From JAGQKC01 sp965223675 (lineage in GTDB: Bacteria; Nitrospirota; Nitrospiria; Nitrospirales; UBA8639), in the NCBI GenBank assembly GCA_965223675.1, contig OZ245013.1, positions 3,162,001 through 3,226,000 of the forward strand: a stretch of 64,000 nucleotides of DNA, written 5' to 3'. Under the pieces are notes generated by a model that did not search any database, had not been told where the DNA came from, and saw only the letters and a program-made list of their open reading frames with translations. The position numbers and the translations under genes are program-made. Numbering within the stretch: the first letter of the stretch is position 1; each line of letters starts with the position of its first letter. Shown here one piece after another: positions 9,031 to 16,702 of the stretch.

Positions 9031-9153
9031 CAGAATGTTCAAAAAGCGCCGTTCAGCAAGGCCTGAGGCAGCGTGGAATTTGAGGCGTACTGAAAAGTAC
9101 GTTGAGAAGCCCTCGCAACGACAACGCTGCTGACGGACTTTTTCAACATTCTG
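9031..9153. repeat. 123-bp imperfect palindromic element (MITE/REP-like)
   Basis: The ends are inverted copies: cagaatgttcaaaaagcgcc at the left and the reverse complement of cagaatgttgaaaaagtccg at the right. Inside, gcaaggcctgaggcagcg and cgctgctgacg also pair imperfectly, with gcgtactgaaaagtacgt at the centre. The whole unit could fold into one long hairpin. It encodes no protein. It looks like a non-autonomous miniature element or REP-like repeat near the helicase promoter. Confidence 0.7.
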
Positions 9154-9662
9154 TTGATCGTATTTGCACGGGGTCAGAAAACCGAGGGAGTCAGAATTTG
9201 GAAGGAAGTCCGCTCCAAGCAGGATCTGCTCGCGATACGATCGCGGGGCCCGGAGTATTTACAGCGTCAAAGTCGCCGGACCGATTCAACGATGACTAAT
9301 CAGAGAGTACTGGAGAATTCCCGTAATGTCAAATGAGTATGCTTGTTTCCTTGTGTTTAGTCGATTTTCATGCATAAATATGGGCCACTAATGATCAATG
9401 GACATATAAACGCGCATCAAAAAGAATCCATTCAAAAGGATAAACATAAAAAATTACAGATAAAATATCTGCAAAGTATCTAGATATTCAAAACTGAGGA
9501 AAGGCAAGGATTGAGACATTGATGGGAAAACAAGTACACTAGCGCATCTCAACAATTGCTGAGAGTCCTGCCAAAGGATGCGTGGTCCAACCTGCGGCAA
9601 ACTGAATGGCCATGTAATCAGAGTTATTATTCAATATCTAAAAAGCAAAAGGAGTATAGACG
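9154..9662. other. Intergenic, no clear gene
   Basis: About 500 bases following the palindromic element. A 60-codon frame (9154-9336) runs through the first part but lacks an RBS and resembles nothing I know. The second half is A/T-rich until about 9540; the stretch 9540-9620 has higher G+C and several short pairings, so a structured leader for the following gene cannot be excluded. Confidence 0.35.
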
Positions 9663-10022
9663 ATGAGTAGTGAGACGCCTCGGTATGCCATTGGTGAGTT
9701 TGGCATCATGCATAAATTTACTGGCAATACTGCCCCAGACGGTACGAAACCGCTTGTCGAAGCAGATGGAACCACTTTAACTGAAGCTGGTATTAGCTAC
9801 TGTAAAGCTCGAGGAATTGCATCGCCCAATGCTGAAGTTATCAGGGTTCTCTGTGATCAGTACCATTCTTCAGTCCTAACTGAAGCTGCTATTGCCCATG
9901 ATCGCACTCTCGACTTAATGAATGAAAAAATGGATAAGACAAAGACGATGTCAGAACGGCTCCGACTTGATTGGGAAGCTCAGGACAAAGCCTATAAGGC
10001 TAGTCAAGCAGCAAAGAAATAG
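9663..10022 (+). CDS. Hypothetical 119-residue cytoplasmic protein
   Basis: A soluble protein with no signal peptide or membrane segment and a good RBS (aaggagtatagacg before the ATG). The N-terminal half contains MHKFTGNTAPDG, and the middle has SYCKARGIASPNAEVIRVLCDQYHSS. The C-terminal third (NEKMDKTKTMSERLRLDWEAQDKAYKA) is a charged, probably helical or coiled-coil segment. I do not recognise the family. No obvious operon partner. Confidence 0.7.
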   Translation: MSSETPRYAIGEFGIMHKFTGNTAPDGTKPLVEADGTTLTEAGISYCKARGIASPNAEVIRVLCDQYHSSVLTEAAIAHDRTLDLMNEKMDKTKTMSERLRLDWEAQDKAYKASQAAKK

Positions 10023-10381
10023 GAAGATTACGATTTGGAAATACGGATCTTTTCGCACAATTGACGATCTTCAAGTTCAAGAGAGAAGTCATCCAACGCT
10101 GGATAGTCGTGCAATCCTCCCAATCTGGCAACGCCGAGTTGCATTAGATTCCACCATGGGTTAGTTTGATTATAGAGAAGTACTCATTATCCTGTGCGGA
10201 ACAGCCCTCCTCCGGCGGAGTCTCGTCGGTTGCGTGAACAAACATCCTTAACAGACTTTGAACTATTTTCGTTGTGCATGCGAGTGGAGGCCAAGGTGCC
10301 CCTTTTGAAGATGAGTGCGTCAACTCAGCATCATCTATTTTTCACGATCCTCGAAACTACAGCTAAGTAGAGATCACAACA
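10023..10381. other. Intergenic before typA, nothing recognised
   Basis: About 360 bases with no supported coding frame, RNA gene or repeat. It must hold the typA promoter and a leader, but no clear -35/-10 pair is visible. Confidence 0.35.
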
Positions 10382-12217
10382 ATGTCTCAACAAAAGCGTC
10401 GAAAAGATATGCGGAATGTGGCGATCATCGCGCATGTCGATCATGGCAAGACCACTCTTGTGGATGCGCTGCTACAGCAAACCGGAGCCTACGTATTCAA
10501 AGAGGGTGAAGCCGTCATCATGGACTCAAATCCTTTAGAAAAAGAGCGAGGCATCACCATTTTTTCAAAAAATGCTTCGCTCCGGTATAAAGATACCCAC
10601 ATCAATCTCGTAGATACACCTGGGCATGCCGACTTTGGGAGTGAAGTGGAGCGAATCCTTCGAATGGTGGATGGGGTGTTACTCTTAGTTGATGCATTTG
10701 AAGGACCCATGCCTCAAACGAAGTTTGTGCTGAAGAAATCACTAGAATTGCACCTAAAGCCCATTGTGGTCATCAATAAAATTGATCGTCCCAGTGCTCG
10801 CCCAACAGAAGTGGTGAATCAGACCTTTGATTTGTTTTGTGAGCTGAATGCGACAGATGAGCAACTGGATTTTCCTATCGTCTATGCATCCGGCAAGGAT
10901 GGGCTGGCAACCCTCGAGTTAGACGAAAAGCCAACAGATATGAAACCATTACTCGATACGATCATACATCGGGTGCTTCCTCCAGTCGCCGATCCGGACC
11001 TACCCTTTCAAATGTTGGTGACGATCTTAGATTACGATACCTATATTGGCCGAATAGCAATTGGTCGCATCGTACATGGCACGATTCGAGTCGGGGGATC
11101 AGTAGCTCTGGTCAAACGCGATGGATCAGTCATTCGGAACAAAGTCACCAAAATACTCGCCTACCAGGGATTAGTGCGCGTTGAGCGTGAGCAAGCGCAA
11201 GCTGGCGACATTGTCTCGCTCGCGGGTATCGATGATGTACGCGTTGGGGAAACACTGGCCTCACCAGAACACCCCATAGCTTTACCAACAGTCAATGTGG
11301 ATGAGCCCACCATTTCGATGAATTTTTCGCATAATACAAGTCCTCTTTCGGGAAAGGACGGAGGGCGATTTTTGACCTCTCGCCACATCCGAGAACGATT
11401 AGCTCATGAAGCCATGATGAATGTCGGGATCAAAGTGGAAGAAGCCGACGGAGGGGAGCGGTTCAAAGTATCAGGACGAGGAGAACTGCACTTGTCGATT
11501 TTAATTGAAACCATGCGACGAGAAGGATATGAGTTAGAAGTGTCTCCCCCAAAGGTGATCTTCAAAGAAGTGGACGGCGATCTGCTCGAACCAGTTGAAG
11601 AAGTCGTGATTGAAGTGGATCCCGGTTATCAAGGATCAGTGATCGAGGCTCTCGGTACGCGACGTGCCGAACTCAAGGATATGCAGCAGAGCACCGTGGG
11701 CACAATTCGTATGGTGTTTCGGATTGCCTCTCGAGCCTTAATGGGCTTTCGCAGTGAACTGTTGATGATGACCAGGGGAACAGGGGTCATGTCCCAAATT
11801 TTTTATGAGTACCAGCCATATAAAGGTGAAGTTCCACGTCGCTCTGCTGGCGTGCAAATCTCCCATGGTCCAGGTAACGCTGTTGCCTATGCACTATGGG
11901 GTTTACAAGACCGAGGAGAAATTTTTATTGATCCTGGTGATGCCCTCTACGAAGGCATGATTTTGGGCGTCAACAACAAGGGACAAGATTTAGTGGTCAA
12001 TGCGATACGCGAAAAAAAATTGACCAACATCCGGGCCGCGGGGTCTGATGAAGCCATTAATCTCATTCCCCCACGAGAGTTGACCTTAGAGTTTGCTCTA
12101 GAATTTATTGAAGATGATGAATTGGTCGAAGTCACCCCAAAACATATCCGCCTACGAAAGCGCTACCTGACTGATAACGAACGCCGCTCGGTACGCAATG
12201 CCGCAAAAAAAGCATAA
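10382..12217 (+). CDS. typA: Ribosome-associated GTPase TypA/BipA
   Basis: A 611-residue translational GTPase of full family length. The G domain has G1 AHVDHGKTT, the switch region RGITIFSKNA, G3 DTPGHADFG and G4 NKIDRP. It is followed by a beta-barrel domain beginning at DYDTYIGRIAIGRI, EF-G-like domains III and V, and the BipA-specific C-terminal domain (NNKGQDLVVNAIREKKLTNIR and LEFIEDDELVEVTP). BipA binds the 70S ribosome and helps large-subunit assembly and growth at low temperature or under stress. It seems monocistronic. Confidence 0.97.
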   Translation: MSQQKRRKDMRNVAIIAHVDHGKTTLVDALLQQTGAYVFKEGEAVIMDSNPLEKERGITIFSKNASLRYKDTHINLVDTPGHADFGSEVERILRMVDGVLLLVDAFEGPMPQTKFVLKKSLELHLKPIVVINKIDRPSARPTEVVNQTFDLFCELNATDEQLDFPIVYASGKDGLATLELDEKPTDMKPLLDTIIHRVLPPVADPDLPFQMLVTILDYDTYIGRIAIGRIVHGTIRVGGSVALVKRDGSVIRNKVTKILAYQGLVRVEREQAQAGDIVSLAGIDDVRVGETLASPEHPIALPTVNVDEPTISMNFSHNTSPLSGKDGGRFLTSRHIRERLAHEAMMNVGIKVEEADGGERFKVSGRGELHLSILIETMRREGYELEVSPPKVIFKEVDGDLLEPVEEVVIEVDPGYQGSVIEALGTRRAELKDMQQSTVGTIRMVFRIASRALMGFRSELLMMTRGTGVMSQIFYEYQPYKGEVPRRSAGVQISHGPGNAVAYALWGLQDRGEIFIDPGDALYEGMILGVNNKGQDLVVNAIREKKLTNIRAAGSDEAINLIPPRELTLEFALEFIEDDELVEVTPKHIRLRKRYLTDNERRSVRNAAKKA

Positions 12218-12220
12218 AAA

Positions 12221-12296
12221 TGTATCTCGTGAATCGTCGTTCGTCGCTCGCAAAAACTAAACGATGCTTTTCACAAGATACGAGCAACTAGATACA
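12221..12296. repeat. Dispersed CGAGATACGAG-type inverted repeat, copy 1
   Basis: Starts TGTATCTCGTGAATCG and ends with GATACGAGCAACTAGATACA, whose reverse complement is TGTATCTAGTTGCTCGTATC; the two halves therefore pair imperfectly. It directly follows typA and may serve as its transcript end. It belongs to a family seen again near 13.1, 26.2, 40.6 and 49.5 kb. A motif AATACGTACCAT follows about 15 bases later and also follows the 49.5-kb copy. Confidence 0.6.
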
Positions 12297-12423
12297 TGAA
12301 TAGCGAATCCAAATACGTACCATATGGGGACTCTGTATGAAGACTCTGGAAACAGTCATCAAGGAATGGTAGTCAGAGGATATGAACGTAGGGAATAAGT
12401 CACCGTGCTAATGAGTACAAACA

Positions 12424-12456
12424 ACAAGGCCTGTGGCTGGGAACCACAGGCCTTGT
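12424..12456 (-). terminator. Terminator of the RRM gene
   Basis: Perfect 13-base arms (ACAAGGCCTGTGG and CCACAGGCCTTGT) around a 7-base loop. On the minus strand the hairpin is followed by TTGTTTG. It lies about 45 bases after the RRM gene. Confidence 0.8.
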
Positions 12457-12501
12457 GCTATTGAATGTTTTGTTGCGTGGTCAGTGAGAGTGGCGAGAGT
12501 T

Positions 12502-12834
12502 CTACCAGCGATCTCGTCGATTTCCTCCACCACCGCTTCCTCCACGCCCTCCGCCAAATCCACGACGACCTCCGGGAGCACGAGGCTCTTGTGGGCGTGC
12601 TTCATTGACCGTTAAGGTTCTCCCACCTAGTTCGGTGCCATTGAGTGCAGCAATCGCCGCATTGCCTTCTTCACCACTGGCCATTTCGACAAAGCCAAAT
12701 CCTCTTGATTGTCCAGTAAATTTATCTGTAATGATCTTCACCGATTCTATGGTCCCGTGTGCGGCAAAAAGGTCATTTAATTCAGCTTCACTCGTGGAAT
12801 ACGGCAGGCCGCCCACATAAATCTTCAAACTCAT
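12502..12834 (-). CDS. RRM-type glycine-rich RNA-binding protein
   Basis: A 110-residue protein with one RRM (about residues 1-80). RNP2 is IYVGGL and RNP1 is RGFGFVEM, both with the aromatic RNA-contact residues. The tail is Gly/Arg-rich (GGRRGFGGGRGG). Such bacterial proteins, common in cyanobacteria and Nitrospirota, bind single-stranded RNA and are often cold-induced. RBS aaaggagaatctct precedes the ATG, and a strong terminator follows, so it is a single-gene unit. Confidence 0.93.
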   Translation of the reverse strand: MSLKIYVGGLPYSTSEAELNDLFAAHGTIESVKIITDKFTGQSRGFGFVEMASGEEGNAAIAALNGTELGGRTLTVNEARPQEPRAPGGRRGFGGGRGGSGGGGNRRDRW

Positions 12835-13152
12835 AGAGATTCTCCTTTTAAAACGTAGTTTGTGTTGGACTCAAGAAGTAGGAAAGGACGGGCCAAAGAC
12901 GCAATATGTGGGAAGCGACTTAGGTCAGGCTTTCGAGCAGACTCCTGAAAGAAACAACAACGATTCTTGGACCTCAATTCTTGTAGTCACGATAACGCAG
13001 GCCCACGGCATTAAAGTGAAACAACGGTAGCATATTGCCCAGGGTAAGGCAAATAGCGAATTCGTGCCTAACTCGTTGCTTGGAAAGGGGAAAAACGTAT
13101 CTCTAAAGACGAGAAAGACTTCTTACGCGAGAGACGAAATACGAGCGGCGAA
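12835..13152. other. Intergenic with a repeat at its right end
   Basis: Holds the 5' leader of the RRM gene, possibly long as in cold-shock-type mRNAs, and the repeat at 13094-13151 after the neighbouring flavoprotein gene. No coding frame is supported. Confidence 0.4.
13094..13151. repeat. Dispersed CGAGATACGAG-type repeat, copy 2
   Basis: Begins aacgtatctctaaagacgag and ends gagacgaaatacgagcggcg, so the termini CGTATCTC and GAAATACG are roughly inverted. It lies just after the end of the minus-strand flavoprotein gene and shares the tatctc/gaaatacgagcg words with the other copies. Confidence 0.5.
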
Positions 13153-14349
13153 TCAAGAACGACAGGCGAAGGGCTGTCTGATTCCTTTCATCATTCGAGC
13201 CCAAAGAGTTTGATAGGTTTCTTGTCCTTGAAGCATGGAGCAGTAGCGCCGAAGGACTCCGAGATAAGGGCCGGGAAAGGTTTTCCCTACCCAACGATGC
13301 CAGGATCGCGGCACTCCATAGACAAGACGACCTAAGCGAGACGCAATTTGAAATTCTCGACCGAATTCTCTGATGACCGCACGTTCATATCCGTCAAAAC
13401 GTGGGGATGAGTGATTCAATGTTGCGACGATGTTGTTGGCGGCCAATTGTCCTGAGCGAACCGCATAAAAAATGCCCTCTCCCAATAAAGGATCGACCAG
13501 GTGTCCGGCATCTCCGACCAAGAGTGCTCTATCATGGACAAGACCGCCATTCCACTGTTCGTCAGTGATACCTGGAGACCTATTGAACACTGGAATGGGA
13601 TGCCCCTGAGGCGAGGGCACCTCAAATCCAGTCAAAGTCGGTTCTGCTCGTGTGAACTGCTGAAAACTTCGTTTGGGTCTACTCATCCCTCGTACAAATT
13701 CACCAACTCCAATGGAGAGCCCATCTTTTTTAGGAAATATCCATCCATACCCTTTCTTGGCCGCATTCAGGCTAATCAATGCCGTATTGAAGTAGTCATG
13801 CTGTTGAAAGGAATTAGGATAGACTTCGCTTTCAAGAGCGGGAATCTTTTGCAGTCGACGGTTGGGAAAGAGTTGTTGAGCAACCACACTGAGCGCCCCA
13901 TCGGCACCAATGACGACTCGACCATGATACCGGGCTCGAGTTGTTTTGACTTCGACACCATCTGAACGGTTCGTTAACGTTCTGACAGGTTCATCTTCAT
14001 GAATAACAGCTCCGACTTGCTGCGCTTTTTGGACAAGCCATTGATCAAAACGAGACCGCATAACCATATAGGCGATAGGTTTCGTGGATTCCACAATATA
14101 CGATTCTTTCGGACCATAAGAGAAAATCATTCGTTGAACAGTATCTTCAACAACCGTCTTAAAGTCTGGTGGTAAGATCTCTTCGATTCGTGCAGAGAGG
14201 CCACCACCACAGACTTTGTACCGAGGATGCGTCTGCTTCTCTAATCCTAAAACTGACAATCCTGCCTGACTGAGTTCATAAGCCGCAGAAGCCCCAGCCG
14301 GCCCCATGCCAACAATGATGACATCATAATATGATTGAGATAGCGGCAT
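13153..14349 (-). CDS. Geranylgeranyl-reductase-family FAD oxidoreductase
   Basis: A 398-residue flavoprotein. The N-terminal FAD-binding fold has VIIVGMGPAGASAAYELS, then the family signature YKVCGGGLS; the second FAD contact GDAGHLVDPLLGEGI is in the C-terminal half. Members saturate isoprenoid chains (chlorophyll, archaeal lipids, menaquinones or carotenoid-like substrates). Here it may act on quinone or hopanoid/carotenoid precursors, given ispA, hpnA and cruF in the window, but they are 25 kb away. The ATG at 14349 is preferred; a GTG two codons upstream is possible. Confidence 0.87.
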   Translation of the reverse strand: MPLSQSYYDVIIVGMGPAGASAAYELSQAGLSVLGLEKQTHPRYKVCGGGLSARIEEILPPDFKTVVEDTVQRMIFSYGPKESYIVESTKPIAYMVMRSRFDQWLVQKAQQVGAVIHEDEPVRTLTNRSDGVEVKTTRARYHGRVVIGADGALSVVAQQLFPNRRLQKIPALESEVYPNSFQQHDYFNTALISLNAAKKGYGWIFPKKDGLSIGVGEFVRGMSRPKRSFQQFTRAEPTLTGFEVPSPQGHPIPVFNRSPGITDEQWNGGLVHDRALLVGDAGHLVDPLLGEGIFYAVRSGQLAANNIVATLNHSSPRFDGYERAVIREFGREFQIASRLGRLVYGVPRSWHRWVGKTFPGPYLGVLRRYCSMLQGQETYQTLWARMMKGIRQPFACRS

Positions 14350-14525
14350 GGTCACACTGTACCTGATCCCTATTATCGTAAACCATTCTGAAGTGTCTAA
14401 AAGTTTGGATAGTGCTTTAATTTTAGAGAACGGTCGCTCTCAAAGGACTAGTAAAGGACAGCGCATATTTCGTAGGATAGGTGTACGATCGTACACTAGC
14501 CTCCCTTATTCAAAAGGACATTATC

Positions 14526-15452
14526 ATGAAACCCCTTGCTGGATTTTTCAGTCTCTTGTTTATCCTATTTTCCCCTATCTCTGCCTGGTCCTACACAGAA
14601 GGTCCTGTAAGCAATGGAGGAACAATCACTGGGAAAGTTATCTTGGAGGGCAAGAAACCGCCGGCACTCGCCTATAGCTTAGTGACCAACCCTGATACCG
14701 CATTCTGCGGTCGTATTTCGACCGGCACCGGATGGCGCGTGGTCGATGAATTCGAGGTTGGGTCTGGCGGAGGACTCAAGAATACAGTCGTGTTTTTGGA
14801 GGATATCCAAAAAGGCAAACCCTTCGCTCAAACGAAGCCGGCCAAGGTGACGGTGGAAGATTGTGTATTCAAGCCGTGGGTGATGACGGTTCGAGATCAA
14901 CAGCCGATGCACATTGTTAACATGGATCCAATTATTCATGACGTCCAAGTCTATGAAACCGCTCCGTTTGGATCGAAAGTCATGATGCATCGTCCTTTAA
15001 GACTCAACCCGCACCATCCCAAGAATTTACTCATGGATCACCAGCATAAACCTGGCGATGCCATGATTGATAAAATCAAGTTCTCAAGAGGCCGCAGAAT
15101 TTTTTACTTGGAATGCGGATTTCACACATACATGCAGTCGTGGGGACTCGCCGTCCAGAACCCGTATTATGCGATAACAGATGTCGATGGAAACTTTACC
15201 ATTCCTGACATTCCGGAAGGCGTCTATACCATGATCGCCTGGCATCCCGGCATGGGCGGATTTTTAGACATGAAAGTCGTTGTCCTAGAAAATGAAACGC
15301 TCAAAACCAAAATGCGATTTGAAAATCCTCGAGACAAACGCATGGCGCACAACACCATGAACCCCAAATACCGTTTTGGGAAACCCGTTTTGGAAAAAGA
15401 AGGCGCCACCGTCGACATTCAAGTGACGCACGAACATCAAAAAGACCATTGA
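14526..15452 (+). CDS. Secreted blue-copper-like protein with C-terminal prealbumin-type domain
   Basis: A 308-residue exported protein (signal peptide FFSLLFILFSPISAWS). The N-terminal part starts with GGTITGKVILEGKKPP; the middle looks like a cupredoxin, with His138 in PIIHDVQVY and Cys197, His200 and Met203 in ECGFHTYM, which match type-1 copper ligands. A carboxypeptidase-regulatory-like beta domain follows (TDVDGNFTIPDIPEGVYTMIAWHPG). The start at 14526 has aaaggac upstream; an earlier frame start at 14481 lacks a signal at the N-terminus. It is probably a periplasmic copper or electron-transfer protein. A diverged fragment of its 3' end recurs at 16116-16202. Confidence 0.85.
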   Translation: MKPLAGFFSLLFILFSPISAWSYTEGPVSNGGTITGKVILEGKKPPALAYSLVTNPDTAFCGRISTGTGWRVVDEFEVGSGGGLKNTVVFLEDIQKGKPFAQTKPAKVTVEDCVFKPWVMTVRDQQPMHIVNMDPIIHDVQVYETAPFGSKVMMHRPLRLNPHHPKNLLMDHQHKPGDAMIDKIKFSRGRRIFYLECGFHTYMQSWGLAVQNPYYAITDVDGNFTIPDIPEGVYTMIAWHPGMGGFLDMKVVVLENETLKTKMRFENPRDKRMAHNTMNPKYRFGKPVLEKEGATVDIQVTHEHQKDH

Positions 15453-15468
15453 TAGCTTGATACAATAA

Positions 15469-15801
15469 TTAGTGGGATAATTTCGCACTAGCTAATCGAT
15501 TAAGACTCACGCCAGATTCTGCGGCTTCTACCACGAGACGCCGATGAATCTCCGGTGGGACTCTGACCATAAACTTGCCACTAAACGGCCGACTTGCCAC
15601 CGGTTCAGGGACACATTCGCGATTCTTTTTCATATCGATAACCACTTGAGCAACAACCGACCGTATGCCACGAAGCGCCGCTTCATGTGAAGAGGCAAGC
15701 CAGCTCAAACTTGGAAATTCAGCGCAGAGACCGACAAACTCTTGGTCATCTTCTGACCATGTGACTCGGTAGGTATACAGGTCAGTGTTTTTGACTTTCA
15801 T
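15469..15801 (-). CDS. hicB: HicB-family antitoxin
   Basis: A 110-residue antitoxin. The N-terminal half (YRVTWSEDDQEFVGLCAEFPSLSWLA) is the partly degraded RNase-H-like HicB fold, and the C-terminal half (GKFMVRVPPEIHRRLVVEAAESGVSLNRLA) is a ribbon-helix-helix DNA-binding domain. It overlaps the preceding hicA gene by 20 bases, so both are read from one transcript. It should neutralise HicA and repress the operon. Confidence 0.9.
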   Translation of the reverse strand: MKVKNTDLYTYRVTWSEDDQEFVGLCAEFPSLSWLASSHEAALRGIRSVVAQVVIDMKKNRECVPEPVASRPFSGKFMVRVPPEIHRRLVVEAAESGVSLNRLASAKLSH

Positions 15802-16039
15802 ATTCTATCCTTTCGATCGCTAAGAGCACTTGTTTCACTTGATAGGCCTTGCCTTTCCCCTTGGAATTTTGAATATTGACTCTTGGATCCCCTGCCCAGG
15901 GCGTTTTGTATACCCGATGGCTCGTCCCCTTATGCCGTGCTGTTCCAAAGTAATGGTCACAAACCTTAGTAAGATCAGAGAACCGAATTTGACTCGGATT
16001 TCTCCGCATTGAAGCGATAATAATTTCAATCTTGGCCAC
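15782..16039 (-). CDS. hicA: HicA-family mRNA interferase toxin
   Basis: An 85-residue toxin. The HicA double-stranded-RNA-binding-like fold is visible in KVCDHYFG...KGTSHRVYKTPWAGDPRVNIQ, with the catalytic His in TSHRVY, and the C-terminal helix YQVKQVLLAIERIE. The start is a GTG at 16039. The toxin gene precedes the antitoxin gene, the usual hicAB order. A TTGACA/TATTGT pair only a few bases upstream implies a leaderless or very short leader. Confidence 0.9.
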   Translation of the reverse strand: MAKIEIIIASMRRNPSQIRFSDLTKVCDHYFGTARHKGTSHRVYKTPWAGDPRVNIQNSKGKGKAYQVKQVLLAIERIEYESQKH

Positions 16040-16046
16040 TACAATT

Positions 16047-16074
16047 ACAATATCATTATTGATACTATTGTCAA
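16047..16074 (-). promoter_or_regulatory. hicA promoter with overlapping inverted repeat
   Basis: On the minus strand a perfect TTGACA (16074-16069) is followed after 16 bases by TATTGT (16052-16047). The -10 end lies only 8 bases from the GTG, so the mRNA would be almost leaderless. An imperfect inverted repeat (ACAATATCA ... TGATACTATTGT) overlaps it and could be the HicB operator. Confidence 0.5.
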
Positions 16075-16115
16075 GAAGTCATAGCTGGGGTCAGTAGTGC
16101 TATACCTGAATTAAT

Positions 16116-16202
16116 TACCGGTTCGATAAACCTATTCTCGAAAAAGAAGGCGTCACCGTCGACATTCAAGTCACACATGAGCATCAAGAAGGTGGTCACT
16201 GA
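16116..16202 (+). pseudogene. Orphan 3' end of a paralogue of the 14526 gene
   Basis: Codes for 28 residues beginning YRFDKPILEKEG and ending EHQEGGH before a stop, matching the C-terminus of the secreted copper-like protein (YRFGKPVLEKEG ... EHQKDH). Upstream in-frame sequence runs at once into a stop and shows no more similarity. A strong terminator follows. It is a decayed tandem paralogue whose 5' part was lost, with hicBA now between the two copies. The DNA differs at many third positions, so the duplication is not recent. Confidence 0.75.
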
Positions 16203-16227
16203 AACATACTTTTAAAAATAAAAGTCT

Positions 16228-16263
16228 AAAACGGTCACCTCACATAAGGTGGCCGTTTTTTTT
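16228..16263 (+). terminator. Rho-independent terminator after the orphan gene end
   Basis: Arms AAAACGGTCACCT and AGGTGGCCGTTTT pair with one mismatch around CACATA and run into eight T residues. It was presumably the terminator of the former paralogous gene and now insulates the downstream island. Confidence 0.85.
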
Positions 16264-16702
16264 GATCGAATCTTTCCGACCTTCCTACCTGCCCTCTCCA
16301 ATTTTCAGCGTTTCACTTCTTATGCGACAGCAAAAGAGGGATATGAGGTATTTCGCATTTGCAATCTCAGGGTATTAACTTTATAGGGAGAACACTGATT
16401 AGTAATCTCCCTACATTTTCTCGTCCTCGGATGTAAATAGGCGAGACTAGGCATGATAATATCTATGGACATTTGGGGGGAGGTGAAAAAATGTTTTAAC
16501 TTCAATCTGCATCGTCATTTCCAGGAAAATACTCTTTATTACAACAATTGACAAAATTTGCAGATAATGATTGAAATAGTGTTTCTTGGGAAATCTCATG
16601 TCTCATCGGATACAAATAATGCCAATGGATAATCGTTATCTATAAAGCATAAAGCCCCTATATCTTATCGATATATCAATTCTCTCCAATACTTGAACCG
16701 TT
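16264..16702. other. A/T-rich upstream region of the conflict island
   Basis: About 440 bases, visibly more A/T-rich than most of the window, with no supported gene. Several TATA-like words occur near 16640-16680 (tctataaagc, tatcgatatatc), which could be a promoter for the four-gene operon, but no firm -35/-10 pair can be assigned. No Shine-Dalgarno sequence precedes the first ATG at 16703. Confidence 0.4.

Noticed and set aside
9154..9336. 60-codon frame beside the palindromic element
   Set aside because: No RBS; it begins at the edge of the repeat and is probably a by-product of it.
9540..9660. Possible riboswitch (TPP-like words gctgagag and aacctgcgg)
   Set aside because: The words do not line up with the conserved TPP or other riboswitch cores I know.
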